Positions 25,869 to 35,106 of a DNA stretch of 64,000 nucleotides are shown piece after piece. The DNA is from Kribbella sp. VKM Ac-2568 (GTDB taxonomy: Bacteria > Actinomycetota > Actinomycetes > Propionibacteriales > Kribbellaceae), in NCBI RefSeq assembly GCF_004345365.1, contig NZ_SLVF01000003.1:558001-622000 (forward strand), in the 5' to 3' direction. Below the pieces are notes generated by a model, which saw nothing but the letters and a program-made list of their open reading frames with translations, did no database searches and was not told the DNA's origin. A program made the translations under genes and the position numbers. Each line of letters starts with the position of its first letter. Positions within the stretch are counted from its first letter, which is position 1.

Positions 25869-27095
25869 TCAGCTCTCGCGCTCAGGCCCCTGCCGCTGCT
25901 GTCCAGTCTGCAGACCAGAGCGACGGGAACCCTGCTCACCCGTCCCCAACGGCTTAGCCGACGACATCGGCGCCGTCCCACTCAGCCCAGCCCGCATTGC
26001 CTGATCGAGGTCACCCGGCGATGACGCCGGCCGCTGAACACCCGAAGGCTGCGCTCCGGTCTGCCGCTGACCCACAGGCTGCGCACCTGCCTGCTGGGTT
26101 CCAGTTTGTTGGGTCCCGTTCGGAGATGGCGGGACGAGCACGCCCGGCTGACTGTTGTCTGGATCCGGCTGAGACTGCTGGCCCGGTCCAGCCTGCCGAT
26201 CCTGCTGCGATTGCTGCGTCAGGTTGGTCTGCTGCGTTCGCAGGGCCTGTTGACCGCGATCCTGGAGGAGCTGCGGCGCCGGCTGCGCCCACTGCTTGCG
26301 CAGGGCGTCGACCTCCCTGTATCCGTCTCTGGCGGATTCTCCGCCGATCCTGCGACGCGGCCGGTCAGGTTCGTTCTCGTCCAGTTCATCGATCTCCGCG
26401 AAAGCCGGCCGCATTGCCTCCGCGATCCGGTCGACCGAGGCGGCTCGCTGGTCCGACGGCACCAGGCCAGGTAGGTCGCTGTTGTCATAGATGATCTCGG
26501 CCGCGGCCTGGAACTTCTGGTCTGCGGGCACGACCGCGAGCCGTTGGACCACCTCGTCGCTGCCGACCCCGCTGCGACTCCCGATGGTGTTGGAGAAGGC
26601 CTGTGCCGCTGGTAGGAACGGCCTGTAGACCGGCTTCGAGCGGGCCTCTTTGATGCCCGGTGCGACCTGGTCGAGACCGAGATCGTCGATGTAGTCGTTC
26701 AGTTTTTGCTGGCTGTAGAGCTCGGTAACGCTCTCCTCCAGCGCCCTGACCCCGGGCTTACGGAAGACATGTTGCGCCTGACCGTGGTCATGGCCTTCGG
26801 GAGCCAGCAGATGAACGTTTTCATGCAGGACGACCTTCATCGCCTCGCGATAGCTTCGCAACGTGGCCGGATCCTGGTTGTGCGCCCGGGCATTCCGGAA
26901 CATCTCCTGGAGCGGCTCGTCGACAACCCGTGGGTTGTACTGGATCGTGTGGTCCCAGCCGGCAACGCCACCGGTCCTGCTCTTCCGGTCGATCGCCTGC
27001 AGACGACCGTTCCAGGATGAGTGGTGGGCTCCGGAGATCCGGACGGCGGACTTCGCCTGCTCGGCCATCAGCTCTCGATAGCTGCCGACCTTCAT
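25869..27095 (-). CDS. HExxH putative metallopeptidase with Gln/Pro-rich tail
   Basis: Protein of 408 residues that I cannot place in a named family. Residues 91-95 read HENVH within VVLHENVHLL, the hydrophobic-flanked HExxH zinc pattern; glutamates at 120, 121 and 125 (EESVTEL) could give the third ligand as in gluzincins. Residues about 130-250 are mixed helical. From about 265 the chain is Gln/Gly/Pro-rich low complexity (repeated QQTGTQQAGAQP). There is no signal peptide. Its ATG overlaps the stop of the upstream small gene as ATGA, so the set is translationally coupled. Function unknown; peptidase or peptidase-toxin activity is only inferred. Confidence 0.6.
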   Translation of the reverse strand: MKVGSYRELMAEQAKSAVRISGAHHSSWNGRLQAIDRKSRTGGVAGWDHTIQYNPRVVDEPLQEMFRNARAHNQDPATLRSYREAMKVVLHENVHLLAPEGHDHGQAQHVFRKPGVRALEESVTELYSQQKLNDYIDDLGLDQVAPGIKEARSKPVYRPFLPAAQAFSNTIGSRSGVGSDEVVQRLAVVPADQKFQAAAEIIYDNSDLPGLVPSDQRAASVDRIAEAMRPAFAEIDELDENEPDRPRRRIGGESARDGYREVDALRKQWAQPAPQLLQDRGQQALRTQQTNLTQQSQQDRQAGPGQQSQPDPDNSQPGVLVPPSPNGTQQTGTQQAGAQPVGQRQTGAQPSGVQRPASSPGDLDQAMRAGLSGTAPMSSAKPLGTGEQGSRRSGLQTGQQRQGPERES

Positions 27096-27505
27096 TGCAG
27101 GTCAGGTCGCAAGGAGCCGATCAGCATATGAAGCGTCTCGGCCATCCCACCGATCGACAACTCCTCCTCGGGGTCGGCCTTGTCCGCGATCCGCTCGATC
27201 TCCTCGATGCCCTTCTCCGCCCGAGCGATCCGCTCCGCAGCGGTGCCCTCGTCCAGGATGGCCGCCTTGTACGCCCCGAAGGCCTCGATCATCGCGGGCG
27301 AAGGCGGAGGGTCGTCGTCGTGGGCAACCAGATCCTCCAGCATGGCGATGTCGTGGCCCGCCCGCTCCCGATCGGCGGCGTTCTCGATCCCCTCGGCTAC
27401 CCGCTGAAGCCGCTCGATCTCCGCCTTCAGATCTTCGGTACTCAGCCCCGCTCCTGCGGCGTCATAGACACGGGTGAAGTCCGCGTCGAACTGGTCGTAG
27501 TCCAT
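27092..27505 (-). CDS. Small acidic helical protein, MDYxQF family (copy 2)
   Basis: Protein of 137 residues beginning MDYDQFDADFTRVYDAAG, with a strongly charged helical body (EIERLQRVAEGIE, IARAEKGIEEIERI) and the C-terminal pattern MAETLHMLIGSL. It is paralogous to the next gene upstream and to the truncated copy at 25738. No known domain is recognised. Its start codon overlaps the upstream stop by one base (TGATG) and its stop overlaps the HExxH gene start (ATGA). A chaperone, immunity or adaptor role is possible but unproven. Confidence 0.65.
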   Translation of the reverse strand: MDYDQFDADFTRVYDAAGAGLSTEDLKAEIERLQRVAEGIENAADRERAGHDIAMLEDLVAHDDDPPPSPAMIEAFGAYKAAILDEGTAAERIARAEKGIEEIERIADKADPEEELSIGGMAETLHMLIGSLRPDLQ

Positions 27506-27768
27506 CAGGTGCTCCTGGTTGGGGCGGTGGCGTCTGTTGGCTGCAGGGCTGTGCTGAGCACGTAGAGCGACTCGTTCAGGTTCATGATCGCCGCTTCCTC
27601 GCTCGGTCCGGCTGCTTCCGCAATCCGGCCGATCTCGGCCAGGTCCTCGGTGGTGGCGGCGAGGTCTTTGAGGCGAGCGACGTCGGTGGCGAAGTCTGCC
27701 GAGGGCTTGTTGGTGTCCAAGGCATCGAAGACCGGTCTGTACTCCGCTTTGAACTGCTCGTAGTCCAT
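27505..27768 (-). CDS. Small acidic helical protein, MDYxQF family (copy 1)
   Basis: Protein of 87 residues beginning MDYEQFKAEYRPVFDAL and ending with a MNLNESLYVLSTALQ pattern. The ATG at 27768 is chosen because GGGGAGGGTCC lies directly before it and because the paralogue starts the same way. It opens a three- to four-gene coupled operon. It starts 43 bases after the stop of the DeoR/LacI-type regulator on the same strand, so read-through from that gene is possible. Confidence 0.65.
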   Translation of the reverse strand: MDYEQFKAEYRPVFDALDTNKPSADFATDVARLKDLAATTEDLAEIGRIAEAAGPSEEAAIMNLNESLYVLSTALQPTDATAPTRST

Positions 27769-27811
27769 CGGACCCTCCCCGTGATCGTCGGTGTCCAAAT
27801 CTAACCCGTGA

Positions 27812-28888
27812 CTAGGGCCTGGCTGTGGTGGTGAGGGCGCCGCAGGAGATTCGGGTTTTGAGGGTGGGGAGGAGGGAGAGGTGCTGGGTGGCCGGGGTGC
27901 GGCCGGGGACGGCTTGGAGTTTGCGGAGGAGGAGTTCGCAGGCGGTTTCGCCGATCATCAGCTTGGGTGGGCAGACGGCGGTGAGGGGGACGGCGGCCAG
28001 GGCGGCGGTTTCGTCGTTGTAGGCGATCACCGAGAGGTCCTCGGGGATCCGCAGGCCTCGCTCCATCGCGCGTTCGACCAGGCGGGCCGCGTGCTCGTCG
28101 GAGTGCACCAGCATCGCGCGGGCGCCGTACGACTCGCACTCGTCGAGGAACGCGTCCAGCTGCGCGATCGTGTCCGGGTCCTCGCCGCGGGCCGGGAGCA
28201 CCACCGGGGAGATCAGCAGGTCGACGCCGAGCGTCTCTGCCGCCTGCGCGATCCCCTGCCGCAGCCAGTACGCCGTGACGCTGGCGTTGAGGTTGATGCC
28301 GATCCGGGTGTGACCGAGCGAGCGGAAATGCCGCAGCGCGAGCATCGCTCCGTAGGCGTGATCCGTGCGGACGTGGTCGTACTCGCGCTGCGCGTGCGGG
28401 AAGCCGAACGCGCGTTCCATCAGCACCACCGGTACGTCGATGCCGTCCAGCCTCGCCCCGATCTCGGCGGCGCGCTCGTCCCCGAGGGCCGTGCTGAGGA
28501 GCAACCCGGCGACGCCGATGCCGAGCACCTTCTCGAGCCGCTCCTGCTCCACCGCCACGTCGTACCCGGAGACCCCGAGCACCAGGCGAGCGCCGTACCG
28601 GTCGGCCATCGCCTCGGCGCCGCGGATCACGTCGGTGTAGTAGAACGTGGAGCTCGGTACGACGATGCCGATGGTCAGCTGGCTGCCCTGGCTCGGGCCG
28701 GCGGCGGGACTCGTGCCGATCGCGCCCCCGTGCACCCGGCGGAGCAGTCCGGCAGAATCCAGCTCCGCGAGGTCCCGGCGTACTGTGATCGCGGAAACGC
28801 CGAGCTCCGCGGACAGCTCGGCCACCCGGAGCCGGCCGTGGCGGCGCAGGCTGCGCAGGATCAGCTCGTGGCGTTCCGGTGCAAGCAT
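27812..28888 (-). CDS. DeoR-type HTH / LacI-type sugar-binding regulator
   Basis: Protein of 358 residues. The first 60 residues are a DeoR-like winged helix (AELSAELGVSAITVRRDLAE). From about 70 on it is a periplasmic-binding-protein-like sensor as in LacI/GalR (LTIGIVVPSSTFYYTDVIRG, GARAMLVHSDEHAARL, DLSVIAYNDETAALA). This combination is typical of some actinomycete sugar regulators. It diverges from a YesL-like gene and is the nearest regulator to the sugar ABC operon at 22.4-25.5 kb, which it probably represses. Confidence 0.85.
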   Translation of the reverse strand: MLAPERHELILRSLRRHGRLRVAELSAELGVSAITVRRDLAELDSAGLLRRVHGGAIGTSPAAGPSQGSQLTIGIVVPSSTFYYTDVIRGAEAMADRYGARLVLGVSGYDVAVEQERLEKVLGIGVAGLLLSTALGDERAAEIGARLDGIDVPVVLMERAFGFPHAQREYDHVRTDHAYGAMLALRHFRSLGHTRIGINLNASVTAYWLRQGIAQAAETLGVDLLISPVVLPARGEDPDTIAQLDAFLDECESYGARAMLVHSDEHAARLVERAMERGLRIPEDLSVIAYNDETAALAAVPLTAVCPPKLMIGETACELLLRKLQAVPGRTPATQHLSLLPTLKTRISCGALTTTARP

Positions 28889-28928
28889 GCGGGACCTCCG
28901 GGGACTGTTATCCGGACGTGATTGTTTG

Positions 28929-28942
28929 TGATCATACGATCA
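28929..28942. promoter_or_regulatory. Candidate operator TGATC-ATAC-GATCA
   Basis: This palindrome lies between the divergent regulator (start 28888) and the DUF624 gene (start 28982). Its half-sites recur at 25656-25671 in front of the sugar-binding protein gene. Confidence 0.45.
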
Positions 28943-28981
28943 TGACTGCCGAAGCAAGGATGCCGACGTGAGGGATGGCCT

Positions 28982-29617
28982 GTGAGCGACACCACCGGAG
29001 GCGGCCGGACCAACGCGGTGCTCTCGAAGCTCTCGCTGATCGGCGACCTGCTGATGCTGCAGCTGGTGTTCCTGGTCTGCAGCGTCGGCGTGGTCACGCT
29101 CTACCCGGCCGCCTTCGCGCTGCAGCGGGTGCTGCCGTACGCGATCGGCCAGGAGCACCCGTCGTTGATGAGGCGGTTCTGGACCGAGTTCAAGTGGGCA
29201 TTCCGCCGCTTCTGGGCGGCCGGCCTCATCCTGTACGTCGGCAGCATCGCCCTGGCGTTCGGGTTGCTCTTCTGGGCCTCCACCGACGGCCCGGTCCGGA
29301 TCTTCGCGCTGGCGGTGCTCGTCCCGCTGACCGGGATGATCGTGGGCCTCTATCTCAGCGCGCTCGCAGTCCTCCCCGACGAGCCGGAGGACAGCACTCC
29401 GAAGAGCCTGTTCCGCGCGGCCAACCTCTTCCTGCTCAGGCGATCACTCGCTGTCGCGGGCGGCGTGATCGGCCTGGCCACCTGGTTCCTCCTGCTGGCC
29501 AGGCTGCCGACACTGTTCGTGATCGGTTCGGGCCTGATCCCGGCGCTGATCGCGCACTGGATCTCGCGCACCACGACCACTCGGCCGAAAAAAGATCCGG
29601 GGGACGTGTCAATCTGA
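28982..29617 (+). CDS. YesL-like DUF624 membrane protein
   Basis: Protein of 211 residues with about five membrane segments; the beginning LSLIGDLLMLQLVFLVCSVG and the RRFWTEFKWAFRRFW stretch fit DUF624/YesL. Such genes commonly accompany sugar ABC operons and polysaccharide-use loci; the molecular role is unknown. GTG start. The divergent sugar regulator shares its promoter region, so it is probably co-regulated with the ABC operon downstream of that regulator. Confidence 0.8.
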   Translation: MSDTTGGGRTNAVLSKLSLIGDLLMLQLVFLVCSVGVVTLYPAAFALQRVLPYAIGQEHPSLMRRFWTEFKWAFRRFWAAGLILYVGSIALAFGLLFWASTDGPVRIFALAVLVPLTGMIVGLYLSALAVLPDEPEDSTPKSLFRAANLFLLRRSLAVAGGVIGLATWFLLLARLPTLFVIGSGLIPALIAHWISRTTTTRPKKDPGDVSI

Positions 29618-29661
29618 GCCCATCTGGTCCGACGTGTCAGTGAAAGGCCAACCGGACCAGA
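29603..29661. promoter_or_regulatory. Repeats in the MFS promoter
   Basis: GACGTGTCA occurs at 29603-29611 and again at 29631-29639. The inverted pair TCTGGTCC (29623-29630) and GGACCAGA (29654-29661) is interleaved with it. The second arm touches the exporter's ribosome binding site. These look like regulator sites for the MFS gene; no cognate regulator gene is adjacent. Confidence 0.35.
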
Positions 29662-29674
29662 AGGAGAAACCCCG

Positions 29675-31171
29675 ATGTACGCGACGACCGAAACCCTGGC
29701 GACGACGCCGGCCGCGCAGGGCGGCCGCTCGCGCTGGCTGGCCCTCTACGTTCTCTGCGCCGGCATGTTGATGATCGTGCTCGACGTGACCGTGGTGAAC
29801 GTGGCGCTGCCGGCCATCCAGGACGACCTCGGCTTCACCAGTTCCAGCCTCGCGTGGGTGGTGAACGCGTACCTGATCGCCTTCGGCGGGCTGCTCCTGC
29901 TGGCCGGCCGGCTCGGCGACCTGCTCGGGCGGCGGACCATCTTCGTCAGTGGCCTGACCGTCTTCACCATCGCCTCCGTGTGGTGCGGCCTCGCCGGATC
30001 CCAGGAGATGCTCGTCGCCGCCCGCTTCGTCCAGGGCGTCGGCGGCGCGCTGACCTCCGCGGTGATCCTCGGCATGATCGTGACGCTGTTCCCGGAGCCG
30101 CGGCAGCAGGCCAAGGCGATCGGCGTCTACGCGTTCGTCGCGTCCGCCGGCGGTTCGATCGGTCTGCTCGCCGGTGGCGTGCTGACACAGGCGATCAACT
30201 GGCACTGGATCTTCTTCGTGAACCTGCCGATCGGCCTGGTCACCGGCGTCCTGGCAGTCAAGCTGATCGAGAAGGACAAGGGTCTCGGGATGGGCCGCGG
30301 CACCGACGTACCGGGCGCCGTGCTGATCACCGCCGCGCTGATGGTCGGCGTGTTCACCATCGTCAAGCCGGCCGCCGAACTCGGCTGGACCGCGCCGCGG
30401 ACGATCGCCCTGGGCCTGCTGACGCTGACCCTGCTGGCCTGCTTCATCGTTCGCGAGGCGACGGCGGCCAACCCGCTGGTCCCGCTGCGGATCTTCAAGT
30501 CCCGCAACCTGACCGGCGCGAACCTGATCCAGGCGCTGTCCGCCTCGGGCATGTTCGGCATCTTCTTCCTCGGCTCGCTCTACCTGCAGCGGGTGCTCGG
30601 GTACGACGCGCTGGAGATCGGGCTGGCGTTCCTGCCGACCACCGTGCTGATGGGCCTGCTGTCGGTCCGCTACTCGGAGAAGCTGGTGATGCGGTTCGGT
30701 GCCCGCCGCCCGCTGATCGCCGGTCTGGCGCTGATCGTGGTCGGCCTGGCGCTGTTCACCCAGGCTCCGGTCGGTGGCAACTACTTCGTCCACGTGCTGC
30801 CGGTGCTGATCCTGCTGGGGCTGGGTGGCGGCATCTGCTTCCCGGCGCTGATGGGCCTGTCGATGGCCGACGTGAAGCCCGAGGACGCGGGACTCGCCTC
30901 CGGTCTGGTCGGTACCACCGCCGAGGTCGGCGCCGCGCTCGGACTGGCGGTGCTGGCCACGCTGTCCGCGACTCGCACCGAGAGCCTCGCGGCCGCCGGA
31001 AAGCCCGCGCTGGAGGCCCTGACCAGTGGCTTCCACCTCTCGTTCGCGGTCGCCGCCGTGATCGTCGCGACCGCCGTGGTGATCGCCTGCACCGTGATGC
31101 GCCCGGCGCCCGAGACCTCGGCCGCCGAGGCCGCGGAGTCCGGCGACGAGCTCGCCCTCGACGCCGCCTGA
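29675..31171 (+). CDS. MFS drug exporter, DHA2 (EmrB/QacA) type
   Basis: Protein of 498 residues with about fourteen membrane segments. Motifs [17 protein letters not shown] (motif D1-like), [10 protein letters not shown] (motif A) and the [10 protein letters not shown] antiporter motif identify a proton-driven DHA2 drug exporter. GAAGGAGAAACCCCG precedes the ATG. It is a single gene with repeats in its promoter and a long inverted repeat downstream. The compound exported is unknown. Confidence 0.9.
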   Translation: MYATTETLATTPAAQGGRSRWLALYVLCAGMLMIVLDVTVVNVALPAIQDDLGFTSSSLAWVVNAYLIAFGGLLLLAGRLGDLLGRRTIFVSGLTVFTIASVWCGLAGSQEMLVAARFVQGVGGALTSAVILGMIVTLFPEPRQQAKAIGVYAFVASAGGSIGLLAGGVLTQAINWHWIFFVNLPIGLVTGVLAVKLIEKDKGLGMGRGTDVPGAVLITAALMVGVFTIVKPAAELGWTAPRTIALGLLTLTLLACFIVREATAANPLVPLRIFKSRNLTGANLIQALSASGMFGIFFLGSLYLQRVLGYDALEIGLAFLPTTVLMGLLSVRYSEKLVMRFGARRPLIAGLALIVVGLALFTQAPVGGNYFVHVLPVLILLGLGGGICFPALMGLSMADVKPEDAGLASGLVGTTAEVGAALGLAVLATLSATRTESLAAAGKPALEALTSGFHLSFAVAAVIVATAVVIACTVMRPAPETSAAEAAESGDELALDAA

Positions 31172-31178
31172 CGAACAC

Positions 31179-31224
31179 CCAGTACTGCGGAACGCCCCGG
31201 ACGCGGGGAGTTCCGCAGTACTGG
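31179..31224. terminator. Long inverted repeat after the MFS gene
   Basis: Fifteen-base perfect arms (CCAGTACTGCGGAAC) with an additional inner CCCC/GGGG pairing, starting eight bases after the exporter stop. Probably its terminator. Each arm contains the self-complementary octamer CAGTACTG, which is over-abundant in this window. Confidence 0.65.
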
Positions 31225-31296
31225 CGTGTCGGGGTGGTTGTCCACAGGGTGGGGGCGGAGGTCGTCTTCTGTCCGGGGGATAGGGAAGGATGTGTG

Positions 31297-33858
31297 ATGC
31301 GGCGAGCGGGACAGAATGCTCGTCTGTCATCGGACGTAGAGGGGATGCGGGACGTGGTGTTGCAGTCGGTCGAGCAGAGGATCGCCGAGGAGCTGGAAGT
31401 CGGCGTGGGACAGGTCCGGGCCGCCGTGGGCCTGCTGGACGAGGGCTCGACGGTTCCGTTCATCGCGCGGTACCGCAAGGAGGTCACCGGGGAGCTCGAC
31501 GACGCGCAACTGCGCACCCTCGAGGAGCGCCTGCGGTATCTGCGTGAGCTGGAGGAACGCCGCCAGACCGTGCTCGAGTCGATCGAGAGCCAGGGCAAGC
31601 TGGACGACGCGCTGAAGGCCTCGATCCTCGCCGCGGAGACCAAGTCGCGGCTGGAGGACATCTACCTGCCGTTCAAGCCGAAGCGCCGGACCAAGGCGAT
31701 GATCGCCCGCGAGGCCGGGCTGGAGCCGCTGGCGGACGGGCTGCTGTCCGACCCGTCGGTGCCACCGCTGGCCGCCGCGACGGTGTTCGTGAACGACGAG
31801 GTGACCGACCCGCAGGCCGCGCTGGACGGCGCCCGGTCGATCCTGGTCGAGCGGTTCGCCGAGGACGCTAACCTGATCGGCGAGCTGCGCGAGCGTTTGT
31901 GGACCCGCGGCCGGCTGGCCTCGAAAGTTCGCGACGGCAAGGAGACCGACGGCGCGAAGTTCTCGGACTACTTCGACTTCGACGAACCGTTCACGAAGAT
32001 GCCGTCGCACCGGATCCTGGCGATGTTCCGCGGCGAGAAGGAAGAGGTGCTCTCGCTGACCGTGGAGCCCGCTCCGGCCGGCGAGGAGCAGGTCGACGGA
32101 CCGACGGAGTACGAGGCGACCATCGCGCGCAAGGTCGGCGTGGAGAACCAGGGCCGTCCGGCCGACCAGTGGCTGGTCGAGACGGTCCGTTGGGCCTGGC
32201 GGACGAAGATCCTCGTGCACCTCGGCATCGACCTGCGGACCCGGCTGCGGCAGACCGCCGAGGACGAGGCCGTCCGGGTGTTCGCGGCCAACCTGCGCGA
32301 CCTGCTGCTCGCCGCCCCGGCCGGCACGCGCGCCACGATGGGGCTCGACCCGGGCTTCCGGACCGGCGTCAAGGTGGCCGTCGTGGACGCCACCGGCAAG
32401 GTCACCGCGACCGGCGTGATCTACCCGCACGTCCCGCAGAACCAGTGGGACAAGTCGATCGCCCAGCTGGCCGCGCTGGCCGCCGCGCACAAGGTCGACT
32501 TGATTGCCATTGGCAACGGGACGGCGTCACGCGAGACGGACAAGCTCGCCGCCGAGCTGATCGCGAAGCACCCGGAGCTGAAGCTGACGAAGGCGGTCGT
32601 CTCCGAGGCGGGTGCGTCGGTGTACTCGGCGTCGGCCTTCGCCTCGCAGGAGCTTCCCGGCATGGACGTGTCGCTGCGCGGCGCCGTGTCGATCGCGCGG
32701 CGGCTGCAGGACCCCCTGGCCGAGCTGGTGAAGATCGACCCGAAGTCGATCGGCGTCGGGCAGTACCAGCACGACCTCTCGGAGAACTCGCTGTCCCGGT
32801 CCCTCGACGCGGTCGTCGAAGACTGTGTGAACGCGGTCGGCGTCGACCTGAACACCGCGTCCGCGCCGCTGCTCACTCGGGTCTCTGGCATCACCCCGGG
32901 CCTGGCGGAGAACATCGTCGTCCACCGCGACCAGAACGGCCCGTTCAAGTCGCGGACCGCGCTGAAGCAGGTACCGCGCCTCGGCCCGAAGGCGTTCGAA
33001 CAGGCGGCCGGGTTCCTCCGGATCCCCGACGGCGCCGATCCGCTGGACTCCTCCAGCGTTCACCCCGAGGCGTATCCGGTGGTCCGGCGCATGCTCGACG
33101 CCACGGGTCAGGAGCTGAAGTCGCTGATCGGGTCCTCCGCGCTGAAGTCGCTCAAGGCGGCCGACTTCGTGGACGACATGTTCGGTCTGCCGACCGTGAC
33201 GGACATCCTGGCCGAGCTGGAGAAGCCCGGCCGTGACCCGCGGCCCGCGTTCAAGACCGCGACCTTCGCCGAGGGCGTCGACAAGATCGCCGACCTGAAG
33301 CCGGGCATGCGGCTGGAGGGCCAGGTCACCAACGTGGCGGCCTTCGGCGCGTTCATCGACATCGGCGTCCACCAGGACGGTCTGGCGCACGTCTCCGCGC
33401 TGTCCAAGAACTACGTCAAGGACCCGCGCGAGGTGGTCAAGCCCGGCGACATCGTCAAGGTCAAGGTCCTCGAGGTCGACATCCCCCGCAAGCGCATCTC
33501 CCTCACCCTCCGCCTGGACGATGAGCCCGGCGCCCCCACCTCAGGCGGCCGAGGCGGCGAAGGCCGCTCCGCCCGCTCCGGCGGCGGCCGCGGCCCCGGC
33601 GGCGGTCAGGGCGGAGGCGGCGGTCAGGGCGGAGGCGGCGGTCAGGGCGGAGGCGGCGGTCGTGGTCCCGGCGGTCAGGGCGGAGGCCAGGGCCGTGGTC
33701 CCAGCGGCGGCCAAGGTCGGGGGCAGGGCGGTGGTCGTGGCCAGGGCGGCCGCGGCGGCCAGAACCCCGGCAACCAAGGCGGCAAGCAAGCCGAAACCCC
33801 CATGGACGAAGGCTCCCTAGCCGACGCCTTCCGCAAGGCAGGTTTCACCGTCCGCTAA
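31297..33858 (+). CDS. tex: Tex-family S1 RNA-binding protein
   Basis: Protein of 853 residues. Order: Tex N-terminal helical region ([20 protein letters not shown]), YqgF-like RNase H fold ([20 protein letters not shown] near 348), helix-hairpin-helix ([20 protein letters not shown]) and an S1 domain ([20 protein letters not shown]). Tex binds nucleic acid and the transcription machinery. A Gly/Gln/Arg-rich tail of about 110 residues, encoded partly by an 18-base repeat, follows. ATG 31297 has GGGAAGGA before it; ATG 31345 is the alternative closer to most homologues. Confidence 0.9.
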   Translation: MRRAGQNARLSSDVEGMRDVVLQSVEQRIAEELEVGVGQVRAAVGLLDEGSTVPFIARYRKEVTGELDDAQLRTLEERLRYLRELEERRQTVLESIESQGKLDDALKASILAAETKSRLEDIYLPFKPKRRTKAMIAREAGLEPLADGLLSDPSVPPLAAATVFVNDEVTDPQAALDGARSILVERFAEDANLIGELRERLWTRGRLASKVRDGKETDGAKFSDYFDFDEPFTKMPSHRILAMFRGEKEEVLSLTVEPAPAGEEQVDGPTEYEATIARKVGVENQGRPADQWLVETVRWAWRTKILVHLGIDLRTRLRQTAEDEAVRVFAANLRDLLLAAPAGTRATMGLDPGFRTGVKVAVVDATGKVTATGVIYPHVPQNQWDKSIAQLAALAAAHKVDLIAIGNGTASRETDKLAAELIAKHPELKLTKAVVSEAGASVYSASAFASQELPGMDVSLRGAVSIARRLQDPLAELVKIDPKSIGVGQYQHDLSENSLSRSLDAVVEDCVNAVGVDLNTASAPLLTRVSGITPGLAENIVVHRDQNGPFKSRTALKQVPRLGPKAFEQAAGFLRIPDGADPLDSSSVHPEAYPVVRRMLDATGQELKSLIGSSALKSLKAADFVDDMFGLPTVTDILAELEKPGRDPRPAFKTATFAEGVDKIADLKPGMRLEGQVTNVAAFGAFIDIGVHQDGLAHVSALSKNYVKDPREVVKPGDIVKVKVLEVDIPRKRISLTLRLDDEPGAPTSGGRGGEGRSARSGGGRGPGGGQGGGGGQGGGGGQGGGGGRGPGGQGGGQGRGPSGGQGRGQGGGRGQGGRGGQNPGNQGGKQAETPMDEGSLADAFRKAGFTVR
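33601..33654 (+). repeat. 18-base tandem repeat in the Tex tail
   Basis: GGCGGTCAGGGCGGAGGC is repeated three times exactly and degenerates on both sides. It encodes GGQGGG units in the disordered RNA-binding-like tail. Confidence 0.85.
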
Positions 33859-33873
33859 CCCCGTCCCTCCACC

Positions 33874-33902
33874 CCGGCCGGCAACCCCAAGTTGCCGGCC
33901 GG
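33874..33902 (+). terminator. Terminator after tex
   Basis: A perfect 12-base stem (CCGGCCGGCAAC) with loop CCCAA, 16 bases after the tex stop codon. The following 260 bases up to the GNAT gene hold no convincing ORF. Confidence 0.8.
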
Positions 33903-34162
33903 CGGTTTATGGTCAACCCACCGGCGTCCCCGGGGTCCTCGGACACCGTCGCGGGTCCTCGGACAGCAAATGCCGTGACCGAGGCCCCCAGATGGTGTCT
34001 CCGGTGTCCACAATGCACCCCAGGTAGCTGATTGCTGGGCGGCCGCAGGATTACCTGCCGGCGCCCCAGCCCCAGCCCTCGATCCAGTGGCCGCCCTTCC
34101 GGTGACTTGTGGGCTGGGTGGGGCAATGGCACGAGTGCATGTTGCCTTTGGCAACGAGTGTT

Positions 34163-34939
34163 CTAGCGCAGGTCTTCCAGGTGGCCGCCGGGGTCGCCGA
34201 GGTGGATGGCTGTTGCCTTGGGCTTGTAGCCGATGCGGCGGTAGATGCGGTCCGCGCCGTCGTCACCCGGTGTCAGCCAGGCGAGGTTTGCGCCACCCAG
34301 CTCGAACGCTTGCTGGGTGGCGTAGGCGGTTGCCAGTGCGCCGAAGCCTCGCCGCTGGTGCGAGTGGAGCGTGCCGACGCCGGCGATCTCCGTTACGCCA
34401 TCCGCGACGGCCGTCCAGGATGCGGTTGCCACCGGTACGCCGTCCAGTCGGATCAGTACGGCGGCTCCATTGGCGGGCTCGGGCTGGAACGGAGCTGCGG
34501 TGTCCGTGGTCTCGTAGGCGTCTGCGGCTACTGCGTTCGCGGCGTCCTGCTCCTCGGCCGTGGTCACCACCGAGGCGGTGGCGCCTTCGGGGCACTCGGG
34601 CAGTTGCAGGTCGCCGGGCTCGACGACCAGCAGCGGTGGACGCGACACGATCGTCATACCTTCGGCTTCCAGCGCTTCCGCCAGGCCGGGGTTGGCCTGG
34701 TCGATCAGTTCGGCGTGCAGCCAGCGTCCTTCCGCGGCGAAGGCCTTGCGGATCGTCTCCACCGCCCACGGCACCTCGGTCGGATCGAAGGGCGTGCCGG
34801 GGTCGGCGGCCACCGCGCCGGAGAGGAACCAGACGTCCTCGTCATGCAGCAACCCGACCAGCGGCCCGGCCACGATCTGCCGCCGCGAACGAGCCAACCC
34901 TTGCAATTGAGCGGACGCGATCCGCGCAGCAATCTCCAC
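34163..34939 (-). CDS. GNAT-family N-acetyltransferase
   Basis: Protein of 258 residues. The C-terminal half has the GNAT acetyl-CoA motif (GVGTLHSHQRRGFGALATAY; pattern Q/RxxGxG/A) and a typical end IYRRIGYKP. The N-terminal half is a family-specific extension that may be a degenerate second GNAT fold. The substrate is unknown. It is a single gene on the minus strand with no coupled partner. Confidence 0.8.
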   Translation of the reverse strand: MEIAARIASAQLQGLARSRRQIVAGPLVGLLHDEDVWFLSGAVAADPGTPFDPTEVPWAVETIRKAFAAEGRWLHAELIDQANPGLAEALEAEGMTIVSRPPLLVVEPGDLQLPECPEGATASVVTTAEEQDAANAVAADAYETTDTAAPFQPEPANGAAVLIRLDGVPVATASWTAVADGVTEIAGVGTLHSHQRRGFGALATAYATQQAFELGGANLAWLTPGDDGADRIYRRIGYKPKATAIHLGDPGGHLEDLR

Positions 34940-35106
34940 CCCAAAACCCTAACCGCGCCCCCAACCAACCGCGCCCCCATTCCGACGGCGGTCCCTTTCC
35001 GACAGTGGTCACTAGCCGGTGGCCGCTGGCGGTCAGTCGGCGGTGGCGGCTAGGCGGTGATCACCCGGCCGGGGGTGGCTGGCCGGTGGTCAACCTGGCG
35101 GGGCGG

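Noticed and set aside
29609-31330. A 573-codon minus-strand open frame rich in His, Gln, Asp and Gly
   Set aside because: It is antisense to the DHA2 exporter, whose motifs and ribosome binding site are clear. The composition is the usual antisense artefact in high-GC DNA.
33858-34162. Overlapping short frames between tex and the GNAT gene
   Set aside because: No ribosome binding site or recognisable motif; the segment begins with the tex terminator.
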